Below are positions 49,857 to 58,627 of a DNA stretch of 64,000 bases, one piece after another. How positions within the stretch are numbered: the first letter of the stretch is position 1; the number at the start of each line of letters is the position of its first letter. The stretch covers positions 62,001-126,000 of the forward strand of contig NZ_KQ949107.1 in the NCBI RefSeq assembly GCF_001514305.1. Direction: 5' to 3'. The position numbers and the translations under genes were made by a program. The stretch comes from Streptomyces dysideae (lineage in GTDB: Bacteria > Actinomycetota > Actinomycetes > Streptomycetales > Streptomycetaceae). The notes beneath the pieces were generated by a model, which was not told the DNA's origin, ran no database searches, and worked only from the letters and a program-made list of their open reading frames with translations.

Positions 49857-50600
49857 CTACAGACCCGACTCGGACGTACGCACCAGAATGCGACGACAGT
49901 TCTCGCAGCGGACGACCGTGTCCGCCGGGGCCTTGCGGATCTCGTTGATGTCGGTGATCGACAGCTCCTGGCGGCAGCCCTGGCAGGTCCGCTGGTACAG
50001 CTTCGCCGCACCGACGCCGCCCTGCTGCGCGCGCAGCTTGTCGTACAGCTTGAGCAGGTCCGCGGGGATCGCGCCCGCGATGACCTCGCGCTCCTTCGTC
50101 GCCGTCGCGGCCTCGCCGTCCAGCGCCTCGTAGGCCGCGTCCCGGCGGGACGTCGCGTCGTCGATCTTCCCCTGTACGGAGCCGACCCGCTCGGTCAGTT
50201 CGGCGGCCCGCTCCTGCGCGGACTCCCGGCGCTCCATGACCTCCAGGACGATGTCCTCGAGGTCGCCCTGGCGCTTGGCGAGGGAGGCGATCTCGTGCTG
50301 GAGGTTCTCCAGGTCCTTCGGGGAGGTGATCGCACCGGAGTCCAGGCGCTGCTGGTCGCGGGCGGCGCGCTGACGCACCTGGTCCACGTCCTGCTCCGCC
50401 TTGGTCTGCTCGCGGGCGGTGTCGCTCTCCTCGGTCTGCGCGGCCACGAGCAGGTCGCGCAGCTGGGTGAGGTCCTTGGTCAGCGACTCGATCTCGGCGT
50501 GCTCGGGCAGGGACCTTCGCTTGTGCGCGAGCTGCTGCAGGCGTACGTCGAGGTCCTGGACGTCGAGGAGGCGGATCTGGTCGGCAGGCTCGGCGTTCAG
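49857..50600 (-). CDS. Coiled-coil protein with C-terminal zinc ribbon, apparent CTG start
   Basis: The frame gives a 247-residue protein reading (M)NAEPADQIRLLDVQDLDVRL. A long coiled coil (about 25-170) leads to a C4 zinc ribbon (CQGCRQEL and CENCRRIL). Relatives are found across actinobacteria next to Nif3 and RNase H genes and are thought to act on nucleic acid. The conserved N-terminus requires initiation at CTG 50600: an in-frame TGA lies just upstream, and the first ATG/GTG/TTG downstream (at 50447) would delete 51 residues. GGGAG lies 7-8 bases before the CTG, which overlaps the Nif3 stop as CTGA. Confidence 0.9.
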   Translation of the reverse strand: MNAEPADQIRLLDVQDLDVRLQQLAHKRRSLPEHAEIESLTKDLTQLRDLLVAAQTEESDTAREQTKAEQDVDQVRQRAARDQQRLDSGAITSPKDLENLQHEIASLAKRQGDLEDIVLEVMERRESAQERAAELTERVGSVQGKIDDATSRRDAAYEALDGEAATATKEREVIAGAIPADLLKLYDKLRAQQGGVGAAKLYQRTCQGCRQELSITDINEIRKAPADTVVRCENCRRILVRTSESGL

Positions 50601-51463
50601 TTGGGGGCTCCCAGTGGGTCAGAAACGGTGGTGGACGCCGCATGGGCGGTCCAGGGGTCGGTGACCGTCTTCGAGACGTGGACCCGGAGGTCCCATCCCG
50701 CGCGGTCGGAAATCTCGTCGAGCTGGGCGGCGGCCAGCTCGCACCAGGGCCATTCGGTGGCCCAGTGCGCCGCGTCGAGCAGCGCGAGGGGACTGTGGGC
50801 GCGGTCCGCGACGAACTCGGACACCGGATGGTGGCGCAGGTCCGCGGTGAGGAAGGCGTCCACGCCGGCCGCGCGGACGTCGTCGAACAGGCTGTCGCCC
50901 GAGCCGCCGCTGACGGCGACCGTGCGGACGACGGCCTCGGGGTCGCCCGCCACCCGGATGCCCTGCGCGGTCGCGGGCAGCCGTTCGGCGGCGCGGGCGG
51001 CGAGTTCGCGGACGGTGAGGGGGTGGTCGAGTTCGCAGATCCGGCCGAGGCCGCGCCGGCCGTCGGGATCGGTGGGGTCCGGCACGAGGGGGCCTACGAC
51101 ACGCAGGTCCAGGGCCCCGGCCAGCGCGTCGCTGACGCCCGGGTCGGCCCGGTCGGCGTTCGTGTGGGCGACGTGCAGGGCGATGTCGTGCTTGATCAGC
51201 GTGTGGACGACCCGGCCCTTGAAGGTGGAGGCCGCGACCGTCGTCGTACCGCGGAGGTAGAGCGGGTGGTGGGTGACCAGCAGGTCGGCGCCCAGCTTCA
51301 CCGCCTCGTCCACGATCTCCTGGACCGGGTCGACGGCGAACAGCACCCGGGAGACGCCCTGGTCGGGGTCGCCCACGACGGTGCCGACCGCGTCCCAGGA
51401 CTCGGCCCGCGCGGCGGGCCACAGGTTCTCCAGCGCGGCGATGACTTCAGACAGACGGGGCAC
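50597..51463 (-). CDS. Nif3-like dinuclear metal center protein
   Basis: This 288-residue protein (MPRLSEVIAALENLWP) has the Nif3 features ESWDAVGTVVGDP, VTHHPLYLRG, VAHTNADRAD and HHPVSEF...DAAHWATEW. The His residues and a late Glu are its metal ligands. It is commonly annotated GTP cyclohydrolase I type 2, a role not firmly proven. It is the first gene of an operon with the zinc-ribbon and RNase H genes. Confidence 0.93.
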   Translation of the reverse strand: MPRLSEVIAALENLWPAARAESWDAVGTVVGDPDQGVSRVLFAVDPVQEIVDEAVKLGADLLVTHHPLYLRGTTTVAASTFKGRVVHTLIKHDIALHVAHTNADRADPGVSDALAGALDLRVVGPLVPDPTDPDGRRGLGRICELDHPLTVRELAARAAERLPATAQGIRVAGDPEAVVRTVAVSGGSGDSLFDDVRAAGVDAFLTADLRHHPVSEFVADRAHSPLALLDAAHWATEWPWCELAAAQLDEISDRAGWDLRVHVSKTVTDPWTAHAASTTVSDPLGAPN

Positions 51464-51661
51464 GGGGAAAGGCTACCTGGAGGTTCTGTGCGGCTGAACC
51501 GATGCCGGGGCCGCCCGGCCGTCGTCGGCCCCGCCCAGCACATCCGCCCCCGTTTCCTCAGGCGAATCGTTACTTGGCCACCCTTATGTGTGAAGCGGAA
51601 GCATGCCGGTCCCCCGTCTGTGCGTGCGAAAACTAGCTTCGTGGCCGGAGGTGACCAGACG

Positions 51662-52927
51662 ATGACGGCCCGTGCGATCGAGCCCACGGCGGCGGACGAG
51701 GACGACGAGGCGCCGCGGCCGGGCTGCACCATCACCGCGGACGGCGCCTACGCCGCCCGGCTCGCGCTGGACGGCGACTCCTGGTTCCCGGAGCGCTGGA
51801 CGCTGGACGGCCCCGAGCCGTATGCCGTGCCGCTGCCCGGCAACCAGCCGGAGGAGCCCGGCACCGAGGTGCAGCCGATGGGCGACGGGCGGGTCCTGAT
51901 CCGGCGCCCGACGGACGGACGGCACGTCTTCTCGCTGCTCTATCCGACCGGCCCGGGCACGGGTCAGCTGCTGCTGGGCGCGGTCGAGTGCCCGGACGAG
52001 GGCACCCGGCTGCGGATGCTGCCGCCGGCGCCGGGCGGCGACCGGGCGTACGCCCTCGCCGTGGGCCGGCGGTCGAGCACGGTGTGGCTGGTGGCGGGCG
52101 GTGCCTTCGGGCCCGAGCATGTCGCGGAGTTGCCGGGGCGCTGCTCGGGTGGGGTGTGGCTGGACCGTACGGGGCGGATGCTGGCGCTGGACCGGGAGGT
52201 CGGGGGGCGGACGAAGACCGTCGTGGTCGATCTGGAGCGGGGCGGCGAGGTGTCGCCGCTGCTGCAGATCGCCGCGGACAGCGACGACCGGCTGCTGCTC
52301 GCCGCCCCCGACAGCGGGCTGCTGGTCATCCGCTCCGACGCACCGTCGCCGGGGCGGGACCGGCTGGGCTGGGGGGTGCTGGGCAGCACGCTGCCGGTGC
52401 GGTTCCCGGAGTGCCTGCGGGTGCCGGGCTGCACGGTGACGCCGTTCGCGATCCAGCCGGGGCAGGTGCTGACGCCGGAGAGCTGCCGGGTGGCGCTGCG
52501 CATCGACGGGCCGGTCGGCAGCTGGGTCTGCGTATGGCGGCCGGCCGAGCGGCAGGTACGTCATCTCCCGGCGCCCGAGGGGTGGTTGGCGGGCACGGGC
52601 CTGTGGACCGAGGACGGGGTGCTCCGTCTGCCGTATGCCACGGCCGAGGTGCCGTGCGGCGTGGCGCAGGTGCGGGTGCCCACGGGGGAAGCGGGGGGTG
52701 CGGGGAAGGCGGGGGACGCAGGTCCGGAGGATCCGGTCCGGGACGGTACGGCTGTGCGGGCGGCGCCCGATGCGACGTCGACGGAGGCGGACACGGAGGC
52801 GGACGGGGCCTCCGACACGTCGCCGCCGACGCCGCGCGAGCCGGCGGAACCGGGTCCTCCGGAGCCTGTCGCACCCCGTCCGATGCCCTTGCAACAGGCG
52901 CCGTTGGGGGGTCTTGTAACGAAGTAG
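51662..52927 (+). CDS. Hypothetical protein with beta-propeller-like repeats and Pro/Ala-rich tail
   Basis: This 421-residue protein (MTARAIEPTAADEDDEAPRP) is preceded by GGAGGTGA. The middle (about 30-345) alternates short beta motifs with GGVWLDRTGRMLAL- and DDRLLLAAPDSGLLVI-like units, which suggests a beta propeller. The last 70 residues are low complexity. I know it only as a conserved Streptomyces gene near the Nif3 operon and cannot assign a function. The far longer open frame to 50642 is a shadow of Nif3. Confidence 0.8.
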   Translation: MTARAIEPTAADEDDEAPRPGCTITADGAYAARLALDGDSWFPERWTLDGPEPYAVPLPGNQPEEPGTEVQPMGDGRVLIRRPTDGRHVFSLLYPTGPGTGQLLLGAVECPDEGTRLRMLPPAPGGDRAYALAVGRRSSTVWLVAGGAFGPEHVAELPGRCSGGVWLDRTGRMLALDREVGGRTKTVVVDLERGGEVSPLLQIAADSDDRLLLAAPDSGLLVIRSDAPSPGRDRLGWGVLGSTLPVRFPECLRVPGCTVTPFAIQPGQVLTPESCRVALRIDGPVGSWVCVWRPAERQVRHLPAPEGWLAGTGLWTEDGVLRLPYATAEVPCGVAQVRVPTGEAGGAGKAGDAGPEDPVRDGTAVRAAPDATSTEADTEADGASDTSPPTPREPAEPGPPEPVAPRPMPLQQAPLGGLVTK

Positions 52928-53023
52928 TGGCGGTTGGCGTGGCCGCCTGGATTCGCCCCGTGGTGTGCCGGTTAAACTCGCCCGGCTGTTAGAAAGATCA
53001 TGTTGACGGGGTGACCTTTTCCG

Positions 53024-53176
53024 ATGAGCAACGCCAGCACGACCCAGCCGCGAGCCGAGGTCCGGGAGGACGCCGGTCAGGGCCGGCACCGGGGTCCGGT
53101 CTCGGCCCACGACAGCGAGGCGGCCCCCCGCGGCCGTCACCGCAAGCCGGTCGAAGAGACCGAGTCGGCAGCCTGA
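53024..53176 (+). CDS. Small conserved hydrophilic protein (50 residues)
   Basis: This frame encodes MSNASTTQPRAEVREDAGQG followed by RHR, SAHDSEAAPRGRHRKP and a stop, with two RHR-type motifs. I recall similar short proteins at this locus in Streptomyces. It is followed at once by a strong terminator, which supports a real gene. The function is unknown. Confidence 0.65.
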   Translation: MSNASTTQPRAEVREDAGQGRHRGPVSAHDSEAAPRGRHRKPVEETESAA

Positions 53177-53191
53177 CGCAAGGCCGCGCGC

Positions 53192-53221
53192 GGCCCCGCC
53201 CCTCTTGATGGGGGCGGGGCC
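53192..53221 (+). terminator. Strong intrinsic terminator
   Basis: An 11-bp GC stem (GGCCCCGCCCC at 53192-53202, GGGGCGGGGCC at 53211-53221) is followed by GTTTCCGTTTCT. It terminates the 53024 gene and probably the SDR operon from the other side. Confidence 0.9.
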
Positions 53222-53230
53222 GTTTCCGTT

Positions 53231-53293
53231 TCTCCTGCTTTGTTGGGCGCGTCTCCTGCTTCATTGGGCGCGTCTCCCGCTTTATTGCGCGCG
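53231..53293 (+). repeat. Three tandem 21-bp repeats at the SDR gene end
   Basis: Units start at 53231, 53252 and 53273 (TCTCCTGCTTTGTTGGGCG type). The third overlaps the SDR stop codon. Unit length is a multiple of three, and copies beyond the stop suggest duplication of the gene's last codons. Confidence 0.8.
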
Positions 53294-54223
53294 CTTGAGC
53301 CCCAGCACCTCCACCGCCCCGAACGTCTCCCCCGGCAGCCGGTCCGCGTAGTGCGGGGTGAGCAGCGCGTCGAGTTCGTCGTAGGTGAAGGTGTCCTGCT
53401 TGCTGTCGAACTTCGCCTGGACACGAGGCCGTTCGACGACCGCCACCATGCCGCCGTGGACGACGAGGAGCTGGCCGCTGATCCGTGCGGCGGCCGGGGA
53501 GGCCAGGTAGCCGACGAGCGGGGCGACATGCTCGGGCGCGAGGGGATCCAGCCCGCCGTCCGGACGCTCCAGCCCGGCGAAGACGTCCTCGGTCATCCGG
53601 GTGCGGGCGCGCGGGCAGATGGCGTTGGCGGTCACGCCGTACTTGGCGAGCGCGAGGGCCGTCGAGGTGGTGAGCCCGACGATGCCGCCTTTCGCGGCCG
53701 CGTAGTTGGGCTGTCCGGCGGAGCCCGCGAGGAACGCCTCCGAGGAGGTGTTCACGATCCGCCCGTACACCGGCCCGCCCGCCGCCTTGGACCGTTCACG
53801 CCAGTGCGCGGCGGCGAAGCGGGTGGTGTTGAAGTGTCCCTTGAGGTGGACCCGGATCACCGCGTCCCACTCCTCCTCGGCCATGGAGAAGACCATGCGG
53901 TCGCGGAGGATGCCGGCGTTGTTGACGAGGATGTCGAGCTTGCCGAACTCGCCGATCGCCAACTGCACCAGCTCTTCGGCCTGTTGGAAGTCGGCGACGT
54001 CTCCGGTGTGGGCGAGTGCCTTGCCGCCGGCGGCCCGGATCTCGGCGGCGATCTCCTCGGCGGGAGCGGCGGAGGCCGCACCGGAACCGTCCCGGCCGGG
54101 CTGTCCGTAGTCGTTGACGACGACGGCCGCGCCGAGCCGGGCGAGCTCCAGCGCCTCGGCCCGGCCGAGGCCCCGGCCGGCGCCGGTGACGATGGCGGTG
54201 AGTCCGTCAAGTGGCAGTGACAT
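53282..54223 (-). CDS. Short-chain dehydrogenase/reductase, 17-beta-HSD4/FabG-like
   Basis: The 313-residue enzyme (MSLPLDGLTAIVTGAGRGLG) has the NAD(P)-binding GAGRGLG, NNAG, the catalytic Ser in VNTSSEAFL and YAAAK. The length and insert (YGQPGRDGSGAASAAP) fit the 3-hydroxyacyl-CoA dehydrogenase type related to peroxisomal multifunctional enzyme 2. It oxidises beta-hydroxyacyl-CoA, and the MaoC hydratase of the same operon would supply its substrate. It is the last gene of the operon and starts 50 bp after the dehydrogenase gene. Confidence 0.9.
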   Translation of the reverse strand: MSLPLDGLTAIVTGAGRGLGRAEALELARLGAAVVVNDYGQPGRDGSGAASAAPAEEIAAEIRAAGGKALAHTGDVADFQQAEELVQLAIGEFGKLDILVNNAGILRDRMVFSMAEEEWDAVIRVHLKGHFNTTRFAAAHWRERSKAAGGPVYGRIVNTSSEAFLAGSAGQPNYAAAKGGIVGLTTSTALALAKYGVTANAICPRARTRMTEDVFAGLERPDGGLDPLAPEHVAPLVGYLASPAAARISGQLLVVHGGMVAVVERPRVQAKFDSKQDTFTYDELDALLTPHYADRLPGETFGAVEVLGLKRAQ

Positions 54224-54273
54224 AAGCGTCCTTGGAGTCTCCACGATGTTCTTTTCGGGGTCTCTTCGGGGTC

Positions 54274-55359
54274 TCAGATCTCGATGCACGTACGCAGGGC
54301 CGCGCCCGTGCGCATCTGGTCCAGGGCCTCGTTGATCTCGGTCAGCGGCACCCGGTGGGTGATCAGACCGTTCAGGTCGATACGGCCCGCCCGCCACAGG
54401 GCGATGGTCCGCTCGTAGGAACGCAGGACGTCACCGCCGCCGTACATGGACGGCAGGATCCGCTTCTCGTCGAAGAACAGCTCGAACATGTTGAGCTGGA
54501 GGAAGTCGTCCATGGCGCCCGCGCCGACCACGACGAGGGTGCCGCCGCGCCGGGTGTTCTCGTACGCCGTGCGGGCGGTGGCCGACCTGCCGACGACCTC
54601 GAAGACGTAGTCGAAGCCCTCGCCACCGGTGACCTGCTGCTTGGCGTCGGCCAGCTCGTCCGGCGAAACGGCCCGCGTGGCACCGAACTTGAGCGCGGAC
54701 TCACGCCGCGACACGACCGGGTCGACGGCGACGATCTCGGCGGCGCCCTTGAGCCGCGCCCCCTGGATCGCGGAGATCCCGACGCCCCCGCACCCGATGA
54801 CGGCGACCGACGAACCGGCCTCCACGTCAGCGGTGTTGAGGGCGGCGCCGAGCCCCGTGGTCACCCCGCACCCGATGAGCGCGGCGATGTCGAAGGGCAC
54901 GTCGTCCGGGATCGGCACCGCGCACCCGGCGTCGACGACGACCTCCTCGGCGAAGGTGCCGGTACCCGCGAAGCCGAAGACGTCGGAAGGACTGCCGCCG
55001 GGGCGCCGGAAGTTGGGGGTGCCGGCGTTCATGAACCCGGCGAGACACAGTTCGGTCTGCCCGCGCTTGCAAGCGGGACAGACACCACATGCGGGAAGCC
55101 AGCAGACGACGACCCGGTCACCGGCCTTCAAGTGGCTTACTCCATCCCCGACTTCGAGGATCTCCCCCGCGCCCTCGTGGCCGGGCACGAAGGGCGCGGG
55201 CTGCGGCAGCACCCCCGCCATCGCGGACAGGTCCGAGTGGCACAGCCCGGTGGCCCGCACCCGGACCCGCACCCTGCCGGGGCCGAAGCCCACCGCCTCG
55301 ACGTCGTCGAGGACCTCCAGCTTGTCCTGGCCGATCTCGTGCAGTACGGCTGCGCGCAT
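54274..55359 (-). CDS. Zinc-dependent alcohol dehydrogenase (MDR family)
   Basis: The 361-residue protein has catalytic zinc ligands in GLCHSDLSA and GHEGAGEI. Structural zinc cysteines are in CGVCPACKRGQTELC, and the Rossmann motif is GCGGVGISAIQG. It resembles the NDMA/mycothiol- or class III-type dehydrogenases found in fatty-acid and steroid degradation operons. Same strand as MaoC (52 bp upstream) and SDR. Confidence 0.92.
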   Translation of the reverse strand: MRAAVLHEIGQDKLEVLDDVEAVGFGPGRVRVRVRATGLCHSDLSAMAGVLPQPAPFVPGHEGAGEILEVGDGVSHLKAGDRVVVCWLPACGVCPACKRGQTELCLAGFMNAGTPNFRRPGGSPSDVFGFAGTGTFAEEVVVDAGCAVPIPDDVPFDIAALIGCGVTTGLGAALNTADVEAGSSVAVIGCGGVGISAIQGARLKGAAEIVAVDPVVSRRESALKFGATRAVSPDELADAKQQVTGGEGFDYVFEVVGRSATARTAYENTRRGGTLVVVGAGAMDDFLQLNMFELFFDEKRILPSMYGGGDVLRSYERTIALWRAGRIDLNGLITHRVPLTEINEALDQMRTGAALRTCIEI

Positions 55360-55410
55360 GGTGCGGCTCCCCTCGGGCGGCGGTCTGACTCAGGAGTTGG
55401 TCACGTGTGC

Positions 55411-56286
55411 TCAGGAGTGTTCGACGATGGTGTCGGCGAGGACGGGCGCGTCGTCCCGGTCGACGGCGGTCACGGACACCTGCACCCCGCCGCCCCCGCG
55501 CCACATGCGGATGCGCAGCGTCTCCCCCGGATACACGACCCCCGCGAACCGCGTGGTGTACGACCGCACCCGGCTCACGTCGCCGCCGAGCAGTGTGTCG
55601 ACGACGGCCTTGAGGGTGATGCCGTAGGTGCACAGCCCGTGCAGGATCGGCCGGTCGAACCCGGCGACCTTGGCGAACTCCGGGTCGGCGTGCAAGGGGT
55701 TGAGGTCGCCGGAGAGACGGTAGAGCAGGGCCTGGTCCTCTCGGATCGGCCGCTCGACGGTCCGGTCGGGCTCGCGGGTCGGCGGTTCGAGGCGTGCGGA
55801 GGGCCCTCGTTCCCCGCCCCATCCCCCCTCGCCCCGTACGAAGATCTGTGCATCGTTGGTCCACAACGGGCCGTCGGCGTCGGCGACTTCGGTGCGCATC
55901 ACGAGGACGGCCGCCTTGCCCTTGTCGTAGACGGCGGCGATACGGGAGGTGGCGGTGGCGGTCCCCGCGACCGGAAGGGGCCGGTGGATCTCGACGCGCT
56001 GCCCGCCGTGCAGGACGTGGGCCAGGTCGACGTCGACGCCGGGCATCGCAAGGCCGCTGATCACGCCGGGCGATCCGGCGCCGGCGACGGTGGCGAAGCT
56101 CGGCAGGACGTGCAGCCGGGACTCCAGGGTGTAGCGCAGTTCGTCGGGGTCGGTGGCGGGGCCGGCCTTGTCGGGGTTCGCGCCGGCGCCGATGCCGAGG
56201 TGGTAGAGCTGCACGTCCTTGCGGTCCCAGGTGATCTCGCCGGAACGGGGTTCGGCGGCAAGGGCCTTGGCGGCGTCGATGGGCAT
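55411..56286 (-). CDS. MaoC-family enoyl-CoA hydratase
   Basis: The 291-residue double hot-dog protein has hydratase-2 residues in GDLNPLHADPEFAKVAGFDR followed by PILHGLCTYG. The N-terminal half is the degenerate repeat. It hydrates 2-enoyl-CoA to (R)-3-hydroxyacyl-CoA. With the SDR gene it rebuilds the two activities of peroxisomal multifunctional enzyme 2. It is the first gene of the operon behind the operator at 56444. Confidence 0.92.
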   Translation of the reverse strand: MPIDAAKALAAEPRSGEITWDRKDVQLYHLGIGAGANPDKAGPATDPDELRYTLESRLHVLPSFATVAGAGSPGVISGLAMPGVDVDLAHVLHGGQRVEIHRPLPVAGTATATSRIAAVYDKGKAAVLVMRTEVADADGPLWTNDAQIFVRGEGGWGGERGPSARLEPPTREPDRTVERPIREDQALLYRLSGDLNPLHADPEFAKVAGFDRPILHGLCTYGITLKAVVDTLLGGDVSRVRSYTTRFAGVVYPGETLRIRMWRGGGGVQVSVTAVDRDDAPVLADTIVEHS

Positions 56287-56443
56287 GGGGCTCCTGAGGG
56301 CGGGGATGCGATGCGCCTGCGGTCGTCTGCCGTCTCCCGCATGCGCACTGCCTACGGTCGCTTACGGTCGTAAGACCCCGGTGCGGCCGTCCGCACCGTC
56401 GGCCGCACCGAGGTCGTCACGGGGCCGCGGAACCCGCTCGCTC

Positions 56444-56457
56444 TAGAACGCGTTCCA
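56444..56457. promoter_or_regulatory. KstR-like operator palindrome
   Basis: TAGAACGCGTTCCA fits TnnAACnnGTTnnA, the motif bound by the TetR-family repressor KstR of sterol and fatty-acid catabolism. It lies 158 bp upstream of the MaoC gene. No TetR gene is present in this window. Confidence 0.55.
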
Positions 56458-56664
56458 GTACGGCGACCCCCTGTATAGCCCAGCCCAGGAGAGTTGGGAA
56501 GACTCCTGACGGTATGTCAGATGACATGGGCGGCGGGCCGACCGTGACATTTGTCCCGCCGGATCAAGTACACGCGCACCTGCCGGGCGGGCACGCTCCC
56601 TTCATACGCGGACGGACATACCGCCGGGAGAGGCGGACCGTCCGAACGGGGGGGGAGCGTGGAC

Positions 56665-57069
56665 ATGCTCAGGTGGGGAAAGGGCTCGTGCCGGCCGAGG
56701 GCCGCCGTCGACCGGGGCGGGCAGCCCAGGGGCATCGCCCTGCTGCCCTGGCTGCTGCTGGGGATGGGCGCCATCTCCCATCTCGTCCAGGGCCACACGC
56801 CCAACCCGTGGATCGGCGGCATGGGGCTGTTGACCTTCAACTCCCTCTACATCTACGTGGCGATCCGCTCCTTCGAGAAGGAGAAGCGGGACGCGGTGTC
56901 CACCCGGGTGGCCCTGGGGCTGCTGACCCTGGTGACCTGTGCTCTCGGCATGGGCTATGGCGGCAACTGGCTCCTCTTCTTCCCGCTGCTCGGCCTCGCG
57001 ACGGGTGCGGTCGTGCGGATGTCTGTGACCGTGAGCCCGCTCATCACCAACGCCGTCGGTCTGACGTGA
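56665..57069 (+). pseudogene. Sensor histidine kinase reduced to its membrane domain
   Basis: This 134-residue frame starts at ATG seven bases after GGGGGAG (or GTG at 56659). It encodes the multi-helix sensor region typical of DesK-type actinobacterial kinases (ISHLVQGHTPNPWIGGMGLL, GYGGNWLLFFPLLGLATGAV). The similarity stops after AVVR, and the dimerisation and ATPase domains are absent: a short unrelated tail ends at 57069. The response regulator gene follows 88 bp on. I read it as an internal deletion that removed the catalytic part. Confidence 0.75.
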
Positions 57070-57157
57070 CAGTGGCCGGTGGCGCGGCCCGGAGACCGGC
57101 CTCCCCGGAGTCGCGCCGCCCCGCTCATACCCGGCCGACCCCTCATACGCTGACCTC

Positions 57158-57799
57158 GTGAACGAGATGCCCCGGGACCACCGACCCGCCAAGTCCATCA
57201 GGGTTCTGCTCGCCGAGGACCAGGGAATGCTGCGCGGGGCACTCGCCCTGCTCCTCGGGATGGAGCCGGACATCGAGGTCGTGGCGCAGGTGGCGGCCGG
57301 GGACGTGATCGTGGACGCCGTGCTCACCCACCGCCCCGACGTCGCCCTCCTCGACATCGAACTCCCCGGAAAGAGCGGCCTCGACGCCGCCGCCGAGCTG
57401 CGCGACCAGGCACCCGACTGCCGGGTGCTGATCCTGACCACCTTCGGACGCCCCGGATATCTCCGCCGGGCGATGGAAGCGGGAGCCGCCGGTTTCCTCG
57501 TCAAGGACGGCCCCGTGGAGGAACTGGCCCAGGCGATCCGCCGGGTGCTGACCGGCGAGACGGTCGTCGACCCGGCGCTCGCCGCGGTCGCGCTCAGCGC
57601 CGGTCCCAACCCGCTCACCACCCGTGAGTGCGACGTCCTCAGGGCCTCGGCGGATGGCGCGACCGTCGCCGACATCGCCACCAAGCTCCACCTCTCCGAG
57701 TCCACGGTCCGCAACTACCTCTCCTCCGCCATCGGCAAGACGGGCACCCGCAACCGCATGGAGGCGATGCGGGAGGCACGGCAGCAGGGATGGTTGTAG
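57158..57799 (+). CDS. NarL/DesR-family response regulator
   Basis: This 213-residue protein has a receiver domain (VLLAEDQGMLRG, phospho-Asp in VALLDIELPG, Lys in FLVKDGP) and a LuxR-type HTH (LTTRECDVLRASADG, IATKLHLSESTVRNYLSSAI). It resembles DesR, which controls membrane lipid desaturation. Its kinase partner upstream is broken, so phosphorylation must come from elsewhere. The start GTG at 57158 has an ATG alternative at 57167. Confidence 0.92.
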   Translation: MNEMPRDHRPAKSIRVLLAEDQGMLRGALALLLGMEPDIEVVAQVAAGDVIVDAVLTHRPDVALLDIELPGKSGLDAAAELRDQAPDCRVLILTTFGRPGYLRRAMEAGAAGFLVKDGPVEELAQAIRRVLTGETVVDPALAAVALSAGPNPLTTRECDVLRASADGATVADIATKLHLSESTVRNYLSSAIGKTGTRNRMEAMREARQQGWL

Positions 57800-57880
57800 G
57801 GCCCGTCGTCGGCGTCATCAGCGTCGTCAGCCTCTGTCACATCCGCCAGGCTCGCCGACACACCGCGCCGGACTTGCCCC

Positions 57881-58627
57881 TCACACCTCGCCAAGCGCCT
57901 TTCGGAACACCGCCGTCCACAAAAATCCCTCCCCGAACCACGGCGACTCCTCCGGTTCGTCCCGCATCCGGCGCAGTTCGAGCTCCGTCAGATTGCCGAA
58001 GATCCGGCGCAGGGACTCGGCCGTGTACGCCAGCCCGCCGTGCAGCCCGGGCTGTCGGTAGAACTCGGCGTCGGGCAGTTCCGAGCCCATCGCTCCGGAC
58101 GCGAAGCAGGTGAGGGCGAAGTGGCCGCCGGGGGCCAGGACCCGGTCCAGCAGCGCGAGGTAGGTGATGCGTCGGTGCGGTGGCAGGTGGTGGAAGCAGC
58201 CGGAGTCGTAGACCAGGTCGTACGGTCCCGTCAGTTCCGTGGCGGTGAGGGCGAAGGCGTCACCGCGGTGGAAGCGGGCGGCGTCTTCGACTCCCGCCTC
58301 GCGCGCCCGTTCCCGCGCCCAGTCGATCGCCGTCGGCGACAGGTCGACCGCGTCCACCTCGAAGCCCCGCGCGGCCAGGTGCAGGGCGTTGCGGCCCGGG
58401 CCGCAGCCCAGGTCCAGGGCGCGGCCGCCGGTGAGCAGGCCTCGGTCGAGGTAGGCGGCCAGGTTCTCGTCCGGCTTCGCCACGAAGAACGGCACCGGTC
58501 TGGAACGGTCCGCGTAGAAGTCGTCCCACCATGGCGAGCCCCGGTCCGTCCAGCGGTCGGCCTCCGGTGCGAACAGGCCGTCCAGGAGCGCGAGTACGTC
58601 GTCCACGGTGCGGATGTGCCGGTCCAT
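57881..58627 (-). CDS. Class I SAM-dependent methyltransferase
   Basis: From the ATG at 58627 (MDRHIRTVDDVLALLDGLF), after AAAGGGGGA, the product is 248 residues. SAM-binding motif I is LDLGCGPGRNALHLAARGF, followed by VDLSPTAIDWARERA and YDSGCFHHLP. The substrate is unknown. It stands alone on the minus strand. Confidence 0.9.
   Translation of the reverse strand: MDRHIRTVDDVLALLDGLFAPEADRWTDRGSPWWDDFYADRSRPVPFFVAKPDENLAAYLDRGLLTGGRALDLGCGPGRNALHLAARGFEVDAVDLSPTAIDWARERAREAGVEDAARFHRGDAFALTATELTGPYDLVYDSGCFHHLPPHRRITYLALLDRVLAPGGHFALTCFASGAMGSELPDAEFYRQPGLHGGLAYTAESLRRIFGNLTELELRRMRDEPEESPWFGEGFLWTAVFRKALGEV

Noticed and set aside
50642..51661. An N-terminal extension of the 51662 gene
   Set aside because: This part is antisense to Nif3. 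A good ribosome binding site supports the ATG at 51662.
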